From assembly GCA_030765585.1 (NCBI GenBank), contig JAVCCJ010000075.1:1-37481 (forward strand): a stretch of DNA of 37,481 nucleotides. Reading direction: 5' to 3'. This DNA is from Candidatus Zapsychrus exili (GTDB lineage: Bacteria; Omnitrophota; Gorgyraeia; Zapsychrales; Zapsychraceae). Below the pieces are notes generated by a model that worked only from the letters and a program-made list of their open reading frames with translations, did not search any database and was not told the DNA's origin. Shown here piece after piece: positions 16,402 to 24,544 of the stretch; positions within the stretch are counted from its first letter, which is position 1; the number at the start of each line of letters is the position of its first letter. The position numbers and the translations under genes were made by a program.

Positions 16402-17829
16402 ATGGGCGATATAAAAGGTTTCATGAAATATGAAAGACAGGATTTACAAAAAGAGCCTGTTGAGGTGCGCTTAAAACATTGGAAAGAGTTTACAAAAGAT
16501 CTTTCTGAAGAAGAGCTAAAAAATCAAAGTGCTCGCTGCATGGATTGTGGCATACCTTTTTGTCATTGGAAATGTCCTGTTACGAACATCATTCCAGATT
16601 TTAATGATTTTGTTTATCAGGGAAGATGGAAAGAGGCTGTTAAGCGATTGCTTGAAACAAACAATTTTCCTGAGTTTACAGGTAGGGTTTGTCCTGCGCC
16701 TTGCGAGAATTCCTGTGTTTTAGCTATAAACCAGCCGGCTGTTACAATAAAAAATATTGAGCTCGCAATTATTGAGAAGGCATATCGAGAGGGATGGATT
16801 AAACCAAATCCTCCAAAAGCACTTAGCGGCAAGAAAGTGTCAGTTGTTGGCTCTGGTCCTGCTGGGCTTGCCTGTGCTGATCAGCTTAGGAAATTTGGGC
16901 ATAAGGTTACTGTTTATGAAAAAAATGAAGATGTTGGCGGGATTTTAACTTTGGGTATACCTGATTATAAGCTAGAAAAACGAGTGGTTGAAAGACGGAT
17001 AGAGCTTATGTGTCAAGAAGGAGTTGTTTTTAGAACAGGAGCTCATGTAGGTGTTGATATTAAACTAGAGTATCTTCGAAAGAGAGATGATGCTGTAGTT
17101 TTGACAGGTGGAGCAGAAAATGCAAGAGGATTAAATGTTCAAGGAAAAGAGCTTAAAGGAATATATCAGGCGATGGAATATCTTACTCAGCAAAATAGGG
17201 TGAATAAAGGAAATAAGATAGACGCAAAGACTCACATTGTTGCAAAAGGAAAAGATGTTATTGTTTTAGGCGGTGGAGACACTGGTTCTGATTGTGTGGG
17301 TACGGCTAATAGGCAGGGGGCAAAGTCTGTTAAACAATTTGAAATTATGCCTAAGCCTCCAGAGACAAGAGCGGATGATAATCCTTGGCCAGAGTGGGCA
17401 AATATATATAGAGAAAGCACATCTCATCAAGAAGGCGTTGAACAAGAATATTGCGTTATGACAAAAGCTTTAACTGGAGACAATGGAAAGCTTAAGAAAC
17501 TTCATGCAGTGCGTTTAGAGTATGGCGAAAAAGATCCAGAAACTGGACGTCGCGGTTTTAAAGAAATACCAGGTTCAGAGTTTGAGGTTGATTGTGATTT
17601 AGTATTTCTTGCGATGGGATTTTTAGGACCAGTTAAAGATGGTATGATAGAAGAGTTGGGATTAGAACTAACAGAACGTGGTAATGTAAGAACAGATGAT
17701 GATTATAAAACGAGCGTAGAAGGTATTTTTTCTGCTGGAGATATGCGAACAGGACAATCTTTAGTTGTCAAAGCCATTGATGAAGGACGATCCGCGGCAG
17801 AGAGTGTTAATAATTGGCTAATGAAATAA
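16402..17829 (+). CDS. gltD: Glutamate synthase small subunit
   Basis: The protein is 475 aa. It passes electrons from NADPH through FAD and two [4Fe-4S] clusters to GltB. The N-terminal Cys sets are Cys46, Cys49, Cys54 and Cys58, then Cys97, Cys101 and Cys105. The FAD-binding GSGPAG is at 150-155, and a second dinucleotide fold contains LGGGDTGSDC near 288. The length and motifs match GltD. It is immediately downstream of gltB, as in most bacteria. AGGTAGGGG lies about 15 bp before the ATG. It is distinct from the related NfnB encoded 4 kb further on. Confidence 0.96.
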   Translation: MGDIKGFMKYERQDLQKEPVEVRLKHWKEFTKDLSEEELKNQSARCMDCGIPFCHWKCPVTNIIPDFNDFVYQGRWKEAVKRLLETNNFPEFTGRVCPAPCENSCVLAINQPAVTIKNIELAIIEKAYREGWIKPNPPKALSGKKVSVVGSGPAGLACADQLRKFGHKVTVYEKNEDVGGILTLGIPDYKLEKRVVERRIELMCQEGVVFRTGAHVGVDIKLEYLRKRDDAVVLTGGAENARGLNVQGKELKGIYQAMEYLTQQNRVNKGNKIDAKTHIVAKGKDVIVLGGGDTGSDCVGTANRQGAKSVKQFEIMPKPPETRADDNPWPEWANIYRESTSHQEGVEQEYCVMTKALTGDNGKLKKLHAVRLEYGEKDPETGRRGFKEIPGSEFEVDCDLVFLAMGFLGPVKDGMIEELGLELTERGNVRTDDDYKTSVEGIFSAGDMRTGQSLVVKAIDEGRSAAESVNNWLMK

Positions 17830-17888
17830 GAAGCAGGGAATGAAAGCAATAAATATAATACAAAACAATCCATTTTAAGAGGAAAAAT

Positions 17889-19394
17889 ATGAAAGTATAT
17901 TTAGCAGGTTTTAATGTTGATACAGCTGTTCTAGAAGAATTACAAAAAAAGGCAGAGCCTAGAGAAGATGTCACACCCGAAGTTATATCTGCTGCATATG
18001 CCAGAATAAGTAGAGATCCGAGAAAAATTAACGAGATAAGAGAGGCTGCTCGAGGAGAAGTTGAGCGTTCGCGCAAGTCTAACTCAACAATCATATTTAA
18101 AATGGGGCATCATTCAGTTGCTGAGCATGCTGTTTTTAATTTGGATGTGATAGGTCTTTCAAGATTTTGCATGGAAGATTTAGAAAAATTTCGCCTATGT
18201 TCTTATACAGAAAAGTCTCAAAGATATATAACCCTTGATAATGATTATGTTGTGCCGAAAGAAATAAAAGACACAAATTTAGAGAGTAAATTTGTCGATA
18301 TGATTCAAAAACAAAATGAGGCATATTTTGTTCTTTTTGAAAAATTGAAGAAACATGTTTTTGAAAAACATTCTGATTTAGCTCTTGATTCAAAGAATCA
18401 TAGTTTACTAGAGGGATGGGCAAAAGAAGACGCTAGATATATTACGGCTTTGGCAACTGAATCTCAAGTAGGATTAACGGTTAATGCTCGTAATTTTGAG
18501 CTTATGTTAAGAAGATTTGCGTCACATCCGCTAGCAGAGGTTAAGCAGCTTGGTCGACAACTGTATGAGAAAATAGAAAAGGTTGCTCCATCAATTGTAC
18601 TTTTTCATCAAGAAAATGATCGAGATAGTAAAACTTTTTCTGATTTAAAAGAAGTTGCAAATAAAATAATAAATGATTCTGGTGAATCTACAAAACAATC
18701 AAAAGAGGTTGAGTTAGTTGAATATACAAAAGAAGGCGATCTCATTGTTGCAGCATCTTTGTTGCATGTTTCAACTAAACAGCCGTATGAAAAATGTAAG
18801 GACATCGTAAGAAATCTTTCTAGGGAAGAATTAGAAAAAATATTTAAAACAGCATGGGGGAATATGCAATTTTATGATTCTATGCTTCGCGAGTTTGAAT
18901 ATGTGAACCTTACCTTTAATGTTGAATTATCTTCTGCATGTTTTGGCCAACTTAAGCGTCATAGAATGTCAACAATAACAGCGCAACCTTATGATATAGA
19001 TTTAGGTATAACAATTCCTGATAGAATTAAAGAAATTGGCGCTGATGGATATTTTAAAGAAATAGTTGAACGGACAAATGAAGTTTATAAAGAGTTAAAA
19101 GCTCAAGTGCCAGAAGTAGCTCCATATATTTTAACAAATGCGCATAGAAAGCGCGTATTAATAAGAGTAAATGCACGCGAACTTTATCATATATCTCGTT
19201 TAAGAGAAGATGCCCATGCCCAGTGGGATATACAAAATGTTTCTTGTGATATGGTAGCACAAGCCAAAGAGGTTATGCCGCTAACTTTTGGTCTTATTGG
19301 TGGAAAAGATAAATATAATGAGATTTTTAAGAACATTTATGGCAAATTGCCAAAAGTAACAGAAGCTGTTTTGCCTGCGGCAAGGAAGATATAA
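17889..19394 (+). CDS. thyX: Double-length ThyX-like flavin-dependent thymidylate synthase
   Basis: The protein is 501 aa, about twice the usual ThyX length, and reads as two ThyX-like halves (about 1-230 and 290-501). ThyX methylates dUMP to dTMP with methylene-tetrahydrofolate, FAD and NADPH. The classic signature R-H-R-x-x-S-x-N-E-x-S-x-R-Y is split. The N-terminal half has S105-x-x-E108-x-S110-x-R112-Y113 but KFR instead of RHR. The C-terminal half has RHR (357-359) but then lacks the S/E/S/R residues. GHHSVAEH (73-80) in the first half is also ThyX-like. Start support is strong (AAGAGGA, 7 bp). Whether it makes dTMP or has a derived role is unproven. Confidence 0.85.
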   Translation: MKVYLAGFNVDTAVLEELQKKAEPREDVTPEVISAAYARISRDPRKINEIREAARGEVERSRKSNSTIIFKMGHHSVAEHAVFNLDVIGLSRFCMEDLEKFRLCSYTEKSQRYITLDNDYVVPKEIKDTNLESKFVDMIQKQNEAYFVLFEKLKKHVFEKHSDLALDSKNHSLLEGWAKEDARYITALATESQVGLTVNARNFELMLRRFASHPLAEVKQLGRQLYEKIEKVAPSIVLFHQENDRDSKTFSDLKEVANKIINDSGESTKQSKEVELVEYTKEGDLIVAASLLHVSTKQPYEKCKDIVRNLSREELEKIFKTAWGNMQFYDSMLREFEYVNLTFNVELSSACFGQLKRHRMSTITAQPYDIDLGITIPDRIKEIGADGYFKEIVERTNEVYKELKAQVPEVAPYILTNAHRKRVLIRVNARELYHISRLREDAHAQWDIQNVSCDMVAQAKEVMPLTFGLIGGKDKYNEIFKNIYGKLPKVTEAVLPAARKI

Positions 19395-19398
19395 ATAT

Positions 19399-19410
19399 TT
19401 TAGCGCTAAA
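19399..19410. promoter_or_regulatory. Perfect 12 bp palindrome upstream of the nfnA promoter
   Basis: TTTAGCGCTAAA reads the same on both strands and is centred 25 bp upstream of the -35 hexamer at 19430. Its position suits an activator or operator site, but it also falls just after the thyX stop codon. No protein can be assigned to it. Confidence 0.35.
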
Positions 19411-19429
19411 TGTTAAAACAAGAAAATAT

Positions 19430-19458
19430 TTGACAAGAATGTGCTTGGAGAGTATATT
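19430..19458 (+). promoter_or_regulatory. Consensus sigma-70 promoter for the nfnA-nfnB-gdhA unit
   Basis: TTGACA (19430-19435), 17 bp, TATATT (19453-19458). The hexamers and spacing are identical to the GSIII leader promoter, and it is likewise followed at once by hexaloop hairpins. Confidence 0.85.
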
Positions 19459-19469
19459 AACTTTGCTTG

Positions 19470-19525
19470 ATAAGGCGATGAAGTCTTATTGGTAATCTTT
19501 TTATACAGGTTTCAAAGAGGGAACT
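19470..19525 (+). promoter_or_regulatory. Two hexaloop hairpins in the nfnA leader, candidate ANTAR site
   Basis: Hairpin H5 has a 7 bp stem (19470-19476 with 19483-19489) and loop GATGAA, with G at positions 1 and 4. Hairpin H6 has a 6 bp stem (19508-19513 with 19520-19525, two G-T pairs) and loop AAAGAG, with A1 and G4. They begin about 5 nt after the expected transcription start. Unlike the GSIII leader, H6 does not directly overlap the terminator 40 nt downstream. GAGG in H6 (19517-19520) could pair with CCTC of that terminator. Confidence 0.5.
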
Positions 19526-19565
19526 GATCTGATATTCTAGATTCTTGTGTCCATAAAGTAAACAT

Positions 19566-19601
19566 CCTCAAATAACTGCTAAAGGTTTTTGAGGGTTTTT
19601 T
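19566..19601 (+). terminator. Intrinsic terminator in the nfnA leader
   Basis: CCTCAAA plus AAC (one bulged T) at 19566-19576 pairs with GTTTTTGAGG (19585-19594). One G and six T follow. It lies 35 bp before the nfnA start codon and downstream of its promoter, so it is an attenuator rather than the end of thyX. Confidence 0.8.
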
Positions 19602-19636
19602 ATGCCTAAAAACTTAGTATTAAAATTTCTAATAAA

Positions 19637-20500
19637 ATGAACAAAATTATTCAAAAAATACAATTGTCAGAAGAGGTTTTTAAGATTATGGTTGAAGCTC
19701 AACTAATATCTGAAGAATGTCTTGCTGGCCAATTTATACTTTTGCAGGTTGATGAGAATGGAGAAAGGATTCCTTTAACTATTGTAGATTCTGATAAAGA
19801 AAAAGGAACGATTGATCTTATATTTCAGGCTGTAGGCAAAACAACACATTTACTTGCCGAGCTAAATGTTGGCGATGAAATATTAAATCTTGTAGGTCCT
19901 TTAGGAACGCCAACACATATTGAAAAATTAGGAACTGTTGTGTGTGTAGGTGGTGGTATTGGGGTCGCGCCAGCATATCCTATTGCAAAGGCAATGAAAG
20001 CTGCAGGAAATAAACTTATTGTAATTATCGGTGCGCGCAATAAAGATCTGATTATCCTTGAAGAAGAAATGAAAGAAATAGCTGATGAGCTAATAATATG
20101 TACTGATGACGGTTCTTATGGACAGAAAACTTTGGTTACTGGTCCTTTAAAGGAATTATGCGAAAAAGATAATAAGCCTGATTTGGTTGTTGCTATAGGT
20201 CCTCCTATTATGATGAAGTTTTGTGCTGAAACTACTAGGCCTTATGAGGTCTCTACAGTTGTTTCTCTTAATACTATTATGATTGATGGAACCGGTATGT
20301 GTGGAGGCTGTCGTGTAACGGTAGGGGATAAAGTTAAATTTGTATGTGTCGACGGCCCAGAATTTGATGGACATCTTGTTGATTTTGATAATATGATGCA
20401 ACGTCTTAAAACGTATAAAAAACATGAGGACAAAGCTCATGAGCAATGTCATTTAGATATGAAAATAAAGAGTAAACAAAATAGAAATGAACCTGCCTAA
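19637..20500 (+). CDS. nfnA: NfnA: NADH-dependent ferredoxin:NADP+ oxidoreductase small subunit
   Basis: The protein is 287 aa. The FAD/NAD(H)-binding reductase fold includes VVCVGGGIGVAPAYP (101-115) and VVAIGPPIMM near 184-193. A C-terminal [2Fe-2S] segment holds Cys222, Cys225 and Cys237 in GTGMCGGCRV and FVCVDGPEFDGH. NfnAB links NADH and NADPH to reduced ferredoxin by flavin-based electron bifurcation; characterised NfnA proteins also use an Asp ligand for the cluster. The gene overlaps nfnB by 14 bp, so the two are translationally coupled. It is probably controlled by the attenuator leader upstream. No Shine-Dalgarno is evident before ATG. An alternative name for the family is sulfide dehydrogenase SudB. 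Confidence 0.9.
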   Translation: MNKIIQKIQLSEEVFKIMVEAQLISEECLAGQFILLQVDENGERIPLTIVDSDKEKGTIDLIFQAVGKTTHLLAELNVGDEILNLVGPLGTPTHIEKLGTVVCVGGGIGVAPAYPIAKAMKAAGNKLIVIIGARNKDLIILEEEMKEIADELIICTDDGSYGQKTLVTGPLKELCEKDNKPDLVVAIGPPIMMKFCAETTRPYEVSTVVSLNTIMIDGTGMCGGCRVTVGDKVKFVCVDGPEFDGHLVDFDNMMQRLKTYKKHEDKAHEQCHLDMKIKSKQNRNEPA

Positions 20501-21926
20501 TCATAAAGAATTAAAGTCCAAAGAACGTATGGCTATTCCTGCTCAAGAGATGCCTGTGCAAGATGCTAAAGTGCGAAGAGATAATATGAGCGAGGTTGCT
20601 TTAGGATATACTCAAGAACAGGCGCAGCTAGAAGCTATGCGATGTCTTCAGTGTAAAACAGCTCCTTGTGTAGCAGGTTGCCCTGTTCAAATAGATATTC
20701 CAGGATTTATTGGTGCAATAGCAAATGGAGATAATAAAGCTGCAATAGACATTCTTAAACAAAATAGTTTGTTACCTGCTGTTTGTGGAAGAGTTTGTCC
20801 TCAAGAAACGCAATGTCAGGCGCCATGTACTGTTGGGAAGAGCCTTAAAGATGTAAACAAAGCTGTTTCTGTTGGAAGACTTGAGCGTTTTGTTGCTGAT
20901 TGGGAACGCGATAATAATATGGTTACATCTCCAGAAGTAAAGAAAGAGACTGGCAAAAAAGTTGCAATTGTTGGTAGCGGTCCTGCAAGTATAACAGTCG
21001 CAGCTGATGTAAGACGCCAAGGACACTCAGTTACAATGTTTGAAGCATTTCATAAAACAGGTGGAGTTATGGTTTATGGTATTCCTGAGTTTCGTTTGCC
21101 TAAAAAGATTGTACAAATGGAAATAGATTCTCTTGAGGCGATGGGGGTTGAAGTTAAGACTAATTTTGTTGTTGGCCGCACAAGAAAACTTTTAGACTTT
21201 ATGGAAAAAGATGGTTTTGATGCAATATTTGTTGGAACAGGAGCAGGTTTGCCGCGCTTTATGAACATTGAGGGAGAAAATCTTGTAGGTGTTTTTTCTG
21301 CAAATGAATATTTGACTCGTACAAATTTAATGAAAGCTTATGATAAAAAAAATTCTCATACTCCGATTTTTAATTCGCGTAAGGTTGCTGTATTTGGTGG
21401 CGGTAATGTAGCGATGGATGCAGCACGAACGGCGGTACGTCTTGGCGCAGATGAAGTACATCTTATATATAGGCGTACAGAAGTTGAGATGCCAGCACGG
21501 GTAGAAGAAGGTCATCATGCAAAAGAAGAAGGAGTTATTTTTCATTTACTTGAAAATGCGAAACGTATTTTAGGAGACGAGAACGGTTGTGTGAAGGCAA
21601 TAGAGTGTCTGCGTTATAAATTAGGAGAGCCAGATGATTCAGGAAGACGTCGTCCAGTAGTTGTTGAGGGGAGCGAATTTATTATAGATTTGGATACTGT
21701 TATTGTTGCGATTGGTAATGATTCAAATCCTTTAATAAAACAAACAACGCCAGATTTAGAAACCAACAAGTGGGGCAATATTATTGCAGATGAAAATTGT
21801 AAAACCTCAATTGATGGTATTTATGCTGGAGGAGATATTGTTCTAGGAGCAGCGACAGTTATTTTGGCAATGGGTCAAGGAAGAGCTGCTGCAAAAGCTA
21901 TAAATGATTATTTGAATATTTTGTGA
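20487..21926 (+). CDS. nfnB: NfnB: NADPH-binding large subunit of the bifurcating transhydrogenase
   Basis: The protein is 479 aa and homologous to GltD. Two [4Fe-4S] Cys sets lie near the N-terminus: Cys53, Cys56, Cys61 and Cys65, then Cys100, Cys104, Cys110 and Cys114. An FAD fold (VAIVGSGPASITVAAD, near 150-165) and an NADPH fold (VAVFGGGNVAMDAARTA) follow. Databases often label this protein NADPH-dependent glutamate synthase (gltA). The overlapping NfnA gene and the separate gltBD pair make NfnB the better call. The likely role here is NADPH supply for GDH and GOGAT. The start codon lies inside the end of nfnA. Confidence 0.92.
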   Translation: MNLPNHKELKSKERMAIPAQEMPVQDAKVRRDNMSEVALGYTQEQAQLEAMRCLQCKTAPCVAGCPVQIDIPGFIGAIANGDNKAAIDILKQNSLLPAVCGRVCPQETQCQAPCTVGKSLKDVNKAVSVGRLERFVADWERDNNMVTSPEVKKETGKKVAIVGSGPASITVAADVRRQGHSVTMFEAFHKTGGVMVYGIPEFRLPKKIVQMEIDSLEAMGVEVKTNFVVGRTRKLLDFMEKDGFDAIFVGTGAGLPRFMNIEGENLVGVFSANEYLTRTNLMKAYDKKNSHTPIFNSRKVAVFGGGNVAMDAARTAVRLGADEVHLIYRRTEVEMPARVEEGHHAKEEGVIFHLLENAKRILGDENGCVKAIECLRYKLGEPDDSGRRRPVVVEGSEFIIDLDTVIVAIGNDSNPLIKQTTPDLETNKWGNIIADENCKTSIDGIYAGGDIVLGAATVILAMGQGRAAAKAINDYLNIL

Positions 21927-21954
21927 AATAAACAACATTTTCAAAGGAGACGAA

Positions 21955-22440
21955 ATGGGCAGATTTACTAAAGATGGAAGATTAGTTATCCCATTAAAGG
22001 AAAGAAAAAAGGTTAAAGCTAAAGAGGATGAGGTTAGGTATGTAATAGATAAGGCATATTGTCCTAAGGGCTGTAACATAATCGATCCTGAGCATAAAAT
22101 AAATAATTATCCTGGATTACGCATTAAATTTAAGAGGCCAAAATCAGAAGGAGAGTTTGTTCTTTCTGCTATTGAAGGAGATTTTGATAAAATAATTTTA
22201 TCAGGAGAGCTAAAAAATAAAGTTAAAGATGACCTTTTTTGCCCTCACTGTGGATGTATGTTTGAGAAGTTAATTGCTTGTAATTGTAAGCCTGATGCAG
22301 ATATGGTTGTAATAGGTTTAACTCCTAAGTTAGATTTTAACAATGCAATAACATTTTGCAATGTTACTGGATGCACAAACGGTACATTTGTTAAATCAGG
22401 AGATGCTATTAGACACATTAGGTTAGGGTTTTCGTATTAA
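21955..22440 (+). CDS. Unknown Cys-rich protein, possibly metal-binding
   Basis: The protein is 161 aa with a strong Shine-Dalgarno (AAAGGAG). I do not recognise the family. It has no signal peptide or membrane segment. Cys occur in clusters: CPKGC (36-40), CPHCGC (96-101), CNC (109-111) and CNVTGC (135-140). This suggests a zinc ribbon or an iron-sulfur site. It lies 28 bp after nfnB and 35 bp before gdhA, inside what looks like one operon. A role with Nfn, GDH or their regulation is suggested by position only. Confidence 0.75.
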   Translation: MGRFTKDGRLVIPLKERKKVKAKEDEVRYVIDKAYCPKGCNIIDPEHKINNYPGLRIKFKRPKSEGEFVLSAIEGDFDKIILSGELKNKVKDDLFCPHCGCMFEKLIACNCKPDADMVVIGLTPKLDFNNAITFCNVTGCTNGTFVKSGDAIRHIRLGFSY

Positions 22441-22475
22441 AAGAAAAAATAATTTTTTAAAAAAAGGAGATAAAA

Positions 22476-23816
22476 ATGGCAGATTTGACCATAAAAGATT
22501 TTATGGATAAGGTAATTGCAAAAAATCCAGGCGAATCAGAGTTTCATCAAGCAGTTCAAGAAGTTGCAGAAGCAGTAATCCCTTTTATTAATAAAAATCC
22601 GAAGTACAGAGAAGCAAAGATTTTAGAAAGAATAGCAGAGCCAGAGAGAGTAATTATGTTTCGCGTTCCTTGGCTAGATGATAAGGGTGAAGTTCAAATA
22701 AATAGAGGTTTTCGTGTCGAAATGAATAGTGCTATTGGGCCTTATAAAGGAGGACTTCGTTTACATCCAACTGTTTATTTAGGTCTATTGAAATTTTTAG
22801 CTTTTGAGCAAGTATTCAAAAACAGCCTTACAACGCTTCCTATGGGTGGTGGTAAGGGTGGTTCTGATTTTGATCCTAAAGGAAAGTCAGATAATAAATA
22901 TATGAAGTTTTGTAAAAGATTTATGACAGAACCACAAAGACATATTGGACCTGACACTGATGTTCCTGCTGGAGATATTGGTACAGGAGGTCGTGAAATA
23001 GGCTTTATGTTTGGTCAATATAAAAGATTAAGAAATGAGTTTACAGGAATTCTTACAGGAAAAGGTTTAAATTGGGGTGGAAGTCTTATTCGTCCTGAAG
23101 CTACAGGTTACGGATGTGTTTATTTTACTGAAGAGATGTTAAAAGCAAAAGGTGATTCTCTTAAGGGTAAAGTTTGTACTATATCTGGATCAGGAAACGT
23201 TGCGCAATACACTGCTGAAAAAGTAAATCAATTAGGTGGAAAATGTGTTACTCTTTCAGATTCAGGTGGAACAGTTTATGATCCTGACGGAATAGATGCA
23301 GAAAAATTAGCATATGTTATGGAGCTAAAGAATGTAAAACGCGGCCGTATTAAAGAATACGCAGATAAATATGGTTGTAAATATCTTGAAGGTAAAAATC
23401 CTTGGAGTGTAAAATGTGACGTCGCTTTTCCATCTGCTACTCAAAATGAAATAAATGAAGCTGATGCAAAAGAATTAATCAAAAATGGTTGTATGGCTGT
23501 TGGAGAAGGCGCTAATATGCCAACAACTCCTGAAGGCGTAGAAGTTTTCCAAAAGGCTAAAATTTGTTATGGTCCTGGTAAAGCAGCTAATGCAGGTGGA
23601 GTTGCAACTTCTGGTTTAGAGATGTCTCAAAATAGTCAAAGACTTGCTTGGACTCGTGATGAAGTAGATACAAAATTACAAGGAATTATGGTAGCTATTC
23701 ATAAGCAATGTGAGAAATATGGTAAAGATGGCGACTATATAGATTACGTAAAAGGTGCTAATATTGGTGGCTTTGTAAAAGTTGCTGATGCTATGTTAGA
23801 CCAAGGCGTTGTTTAA
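22476..23816 (+). CDS. gdhA: NADP-specific glutamate dehydrogenase
   Basis: The protein is 446 aa, typical of the hexameric bacterial NADP-type GDH. It reductively aminates 2-oxoglutarate to glutamate. Seen are the substrate-binding KGGLR (91-95), the catalytic GGGKGG with Lys127, the segment DTDVPAGDIG, and the Rossmann motif ISGSGNVAQYT. AAAAAAGGAG gives a very strong Shine-Dalgarno, so translation is probably high. It is the last gene of the nfnA-nfnB-unknown-gdhA unit and is followed by a strong terminator. Having both GDH and GS-GOGAT allows a low-affinity, ATP-sparing route when ammonium is plentiful. Confidence 0.96.
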   Translation: MADLTIKDFMDKVIAKNPGESEFHQAVQEVAEAVIPFINKNPKYREAKILERIAEPERVIMFRVPWLDDKGEVQINRGFRVEMNSAIGPYKGGLRLHPTVYLGLLKFLAFEQVFKNSLTTLPMGGGKGGSDFDPKGKSDNKYMKFCKRFMTEPQRHIGPDTDVPAGDIGTGGREIGFMFGQYKRLRNEFTGILTGKGLNWGGSLIRPEATGYGCVYFTEEMLKAKGDSLKGKVCTISGSGNVAQYTAEKVNQLGGKCVTLSDSGGTVYDPDGIDAEKLAYVMELKNVKRGRIKEYADKYGCKYLEGKNPWSVKCDVAFPSATQNEINEADAKELIKNGCMAVGEGANMPTTPEGVEVFQKAKICYGPGKAANAGGVATSGLEMSQNSQRLAWTRDEVDTKLQGIMVAIHKQCEKYGKDGDYIDYVKGANIGGFVKVADAMLDQGVV

Positions 23817-23836
23817 ATAATAGCTGAAGTTATATG

Positions 23837-23869
23837 CCCCCGTTAGAGTAATTTCTGACGGGGGTTTTT
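23837..23869 (+). terminator. Intrinsic terminator after gdhA
   Basis: CCCCCGTTAGA (23837-23847) pairs with TTCTGACGGGGG (23853-23864), loop GTAAT, followed by five T. It is the GC-richest hairpin in the window and closes the nfn-gdh operon. Confidence 0.92.
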
Positions 23870-23926
23870 ATATGTTTTTAAGTTTTATCTTAAAATAAAA
23901 GCAAATTAGTGCTCTAAAATAAATAG

Positions 23927-23957
23927 TTAGACTTTTTGTGTATCTTTAACGTATAAT
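23927..23957 (+). promoter_or_regulatory. Probable promoter for the TPR lipoprotein gene
   Basis: TATAAT (23952-23957) is a perfect -10. The -35 is weak (TTAGAC at 23927-23932 with a 19 bp spacer). The -10 overlaps the ATG at 23956, which argues that translation starts downstream at 24001. Confidence 0.55.
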
Positions 23958-24000
23958 GAAGAACATTTTTAAAGTACTTATTTTAAGAAAGGAATATTAT

Positions 24001-24480
24001 ATGAGAAAGTTATTTATATTAATACTATTAGCTATTATTGTTTCTGGTTGCGCACAAGATTCTACTAAGGCTGTTTCAGAAGAAAGTAAGCCAATAGTAA
24101 ATTATTTAGAAGAGGGCAAGAAATCTTTACAAGAGGGCGATATAGCTGGTGCCATAAGCAATCTTGACAGAGCGGTAATACAAAACCCTAGAGATTTGAC
24201 AGGTTATGTTATTTTAGGTCAACTTTATATGAGACTTAACAATGTCCCTAAAGCAATAGAAGTTTTGTTAGCTTCTACAAGAGTTCGTCAAGATAACGGA
24301 GAAGTTTATTATTTGCTAGCTAATTGTTTTATGATTCTTGGCAAGAGCACTGAAGCTATAGAAACTGCAAAAAAGAGTGTAGATATATTTTTAAAGCAAA
24401 AAGAAGAGGGTAGGTTAAAAAAGTCTCTTGTGTTGTTAAAATCTTTAGTGGATGCTAGCGAATCTAATCAAGATAAATAA
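24001..24480 (+). CDS. TPR-repeat lipoprotein
   Basis: The protein is 159 aa from this start. The signal peptide MRKLFILILLAIIVSGC has a clean lipobox (VSGC) with lipidated Cys17. Three TPR-like helix pairs follow (about 34-64, 68-98 and 102-131), with the A-L-x-Y/A-I-x-x-L spacing of tetratricopeptide repeats. TPR lipoproteins usually scaffold envelope complexes; the partner is unknown. The start at 24001 is preferred over the in-frame ATG at 23956. It has AAAGGA upstream and begins a perfect lipoprotein signal, whereas the longer form would put 15 residues before it and overlap the -10. It is a single-gene unit between the gdhA terminator and the carA promoter. Confidence 0.82.
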   Translation: MRKLFILILLAIIVSGCAQDSTKAVSEESKPIVNYLEEGKKSLQEGDIAGAISNLDRAVIQNPRDLTGYVILGQLYMRLNNVPKAIEVLLASTRVRQDNGEVYYLLANCFMILGKSTEAIETAKKSVDIFLKQKEEGRLKKSLVLLKSLVDASESNQDK

Positions 24481-24544
24481 GTAAACCCAACCACGTACTT
24501 GCATTTGTAGAATAGTTAATATAAATTATATTTAAATATAATAT

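Noticed and set aside
19478-19495. Five-codon frame MKSYW in the nfnA leader
   Set aside because: It lies wholly within hairpin H5 and its ATG is the GATGAA loop. It is too short to support without expression data.
20487-21926. Second glutamate synthase small subunit
   Set aside because: It is overlapped by an NfnA gene with a [2Fe-2S] site, and a genuine gltBD pair exists at 11841-17829. NfnB explains the context better.
23956-24000. Longer start for the TPR lipoprotein at 23956
   Set aside because: The ATG overlaps the TATAAT -10 and would add 15 residues before a perfect lipoprotein signal peptide. The ATG at 24001 has the Shine-Dalgarno.
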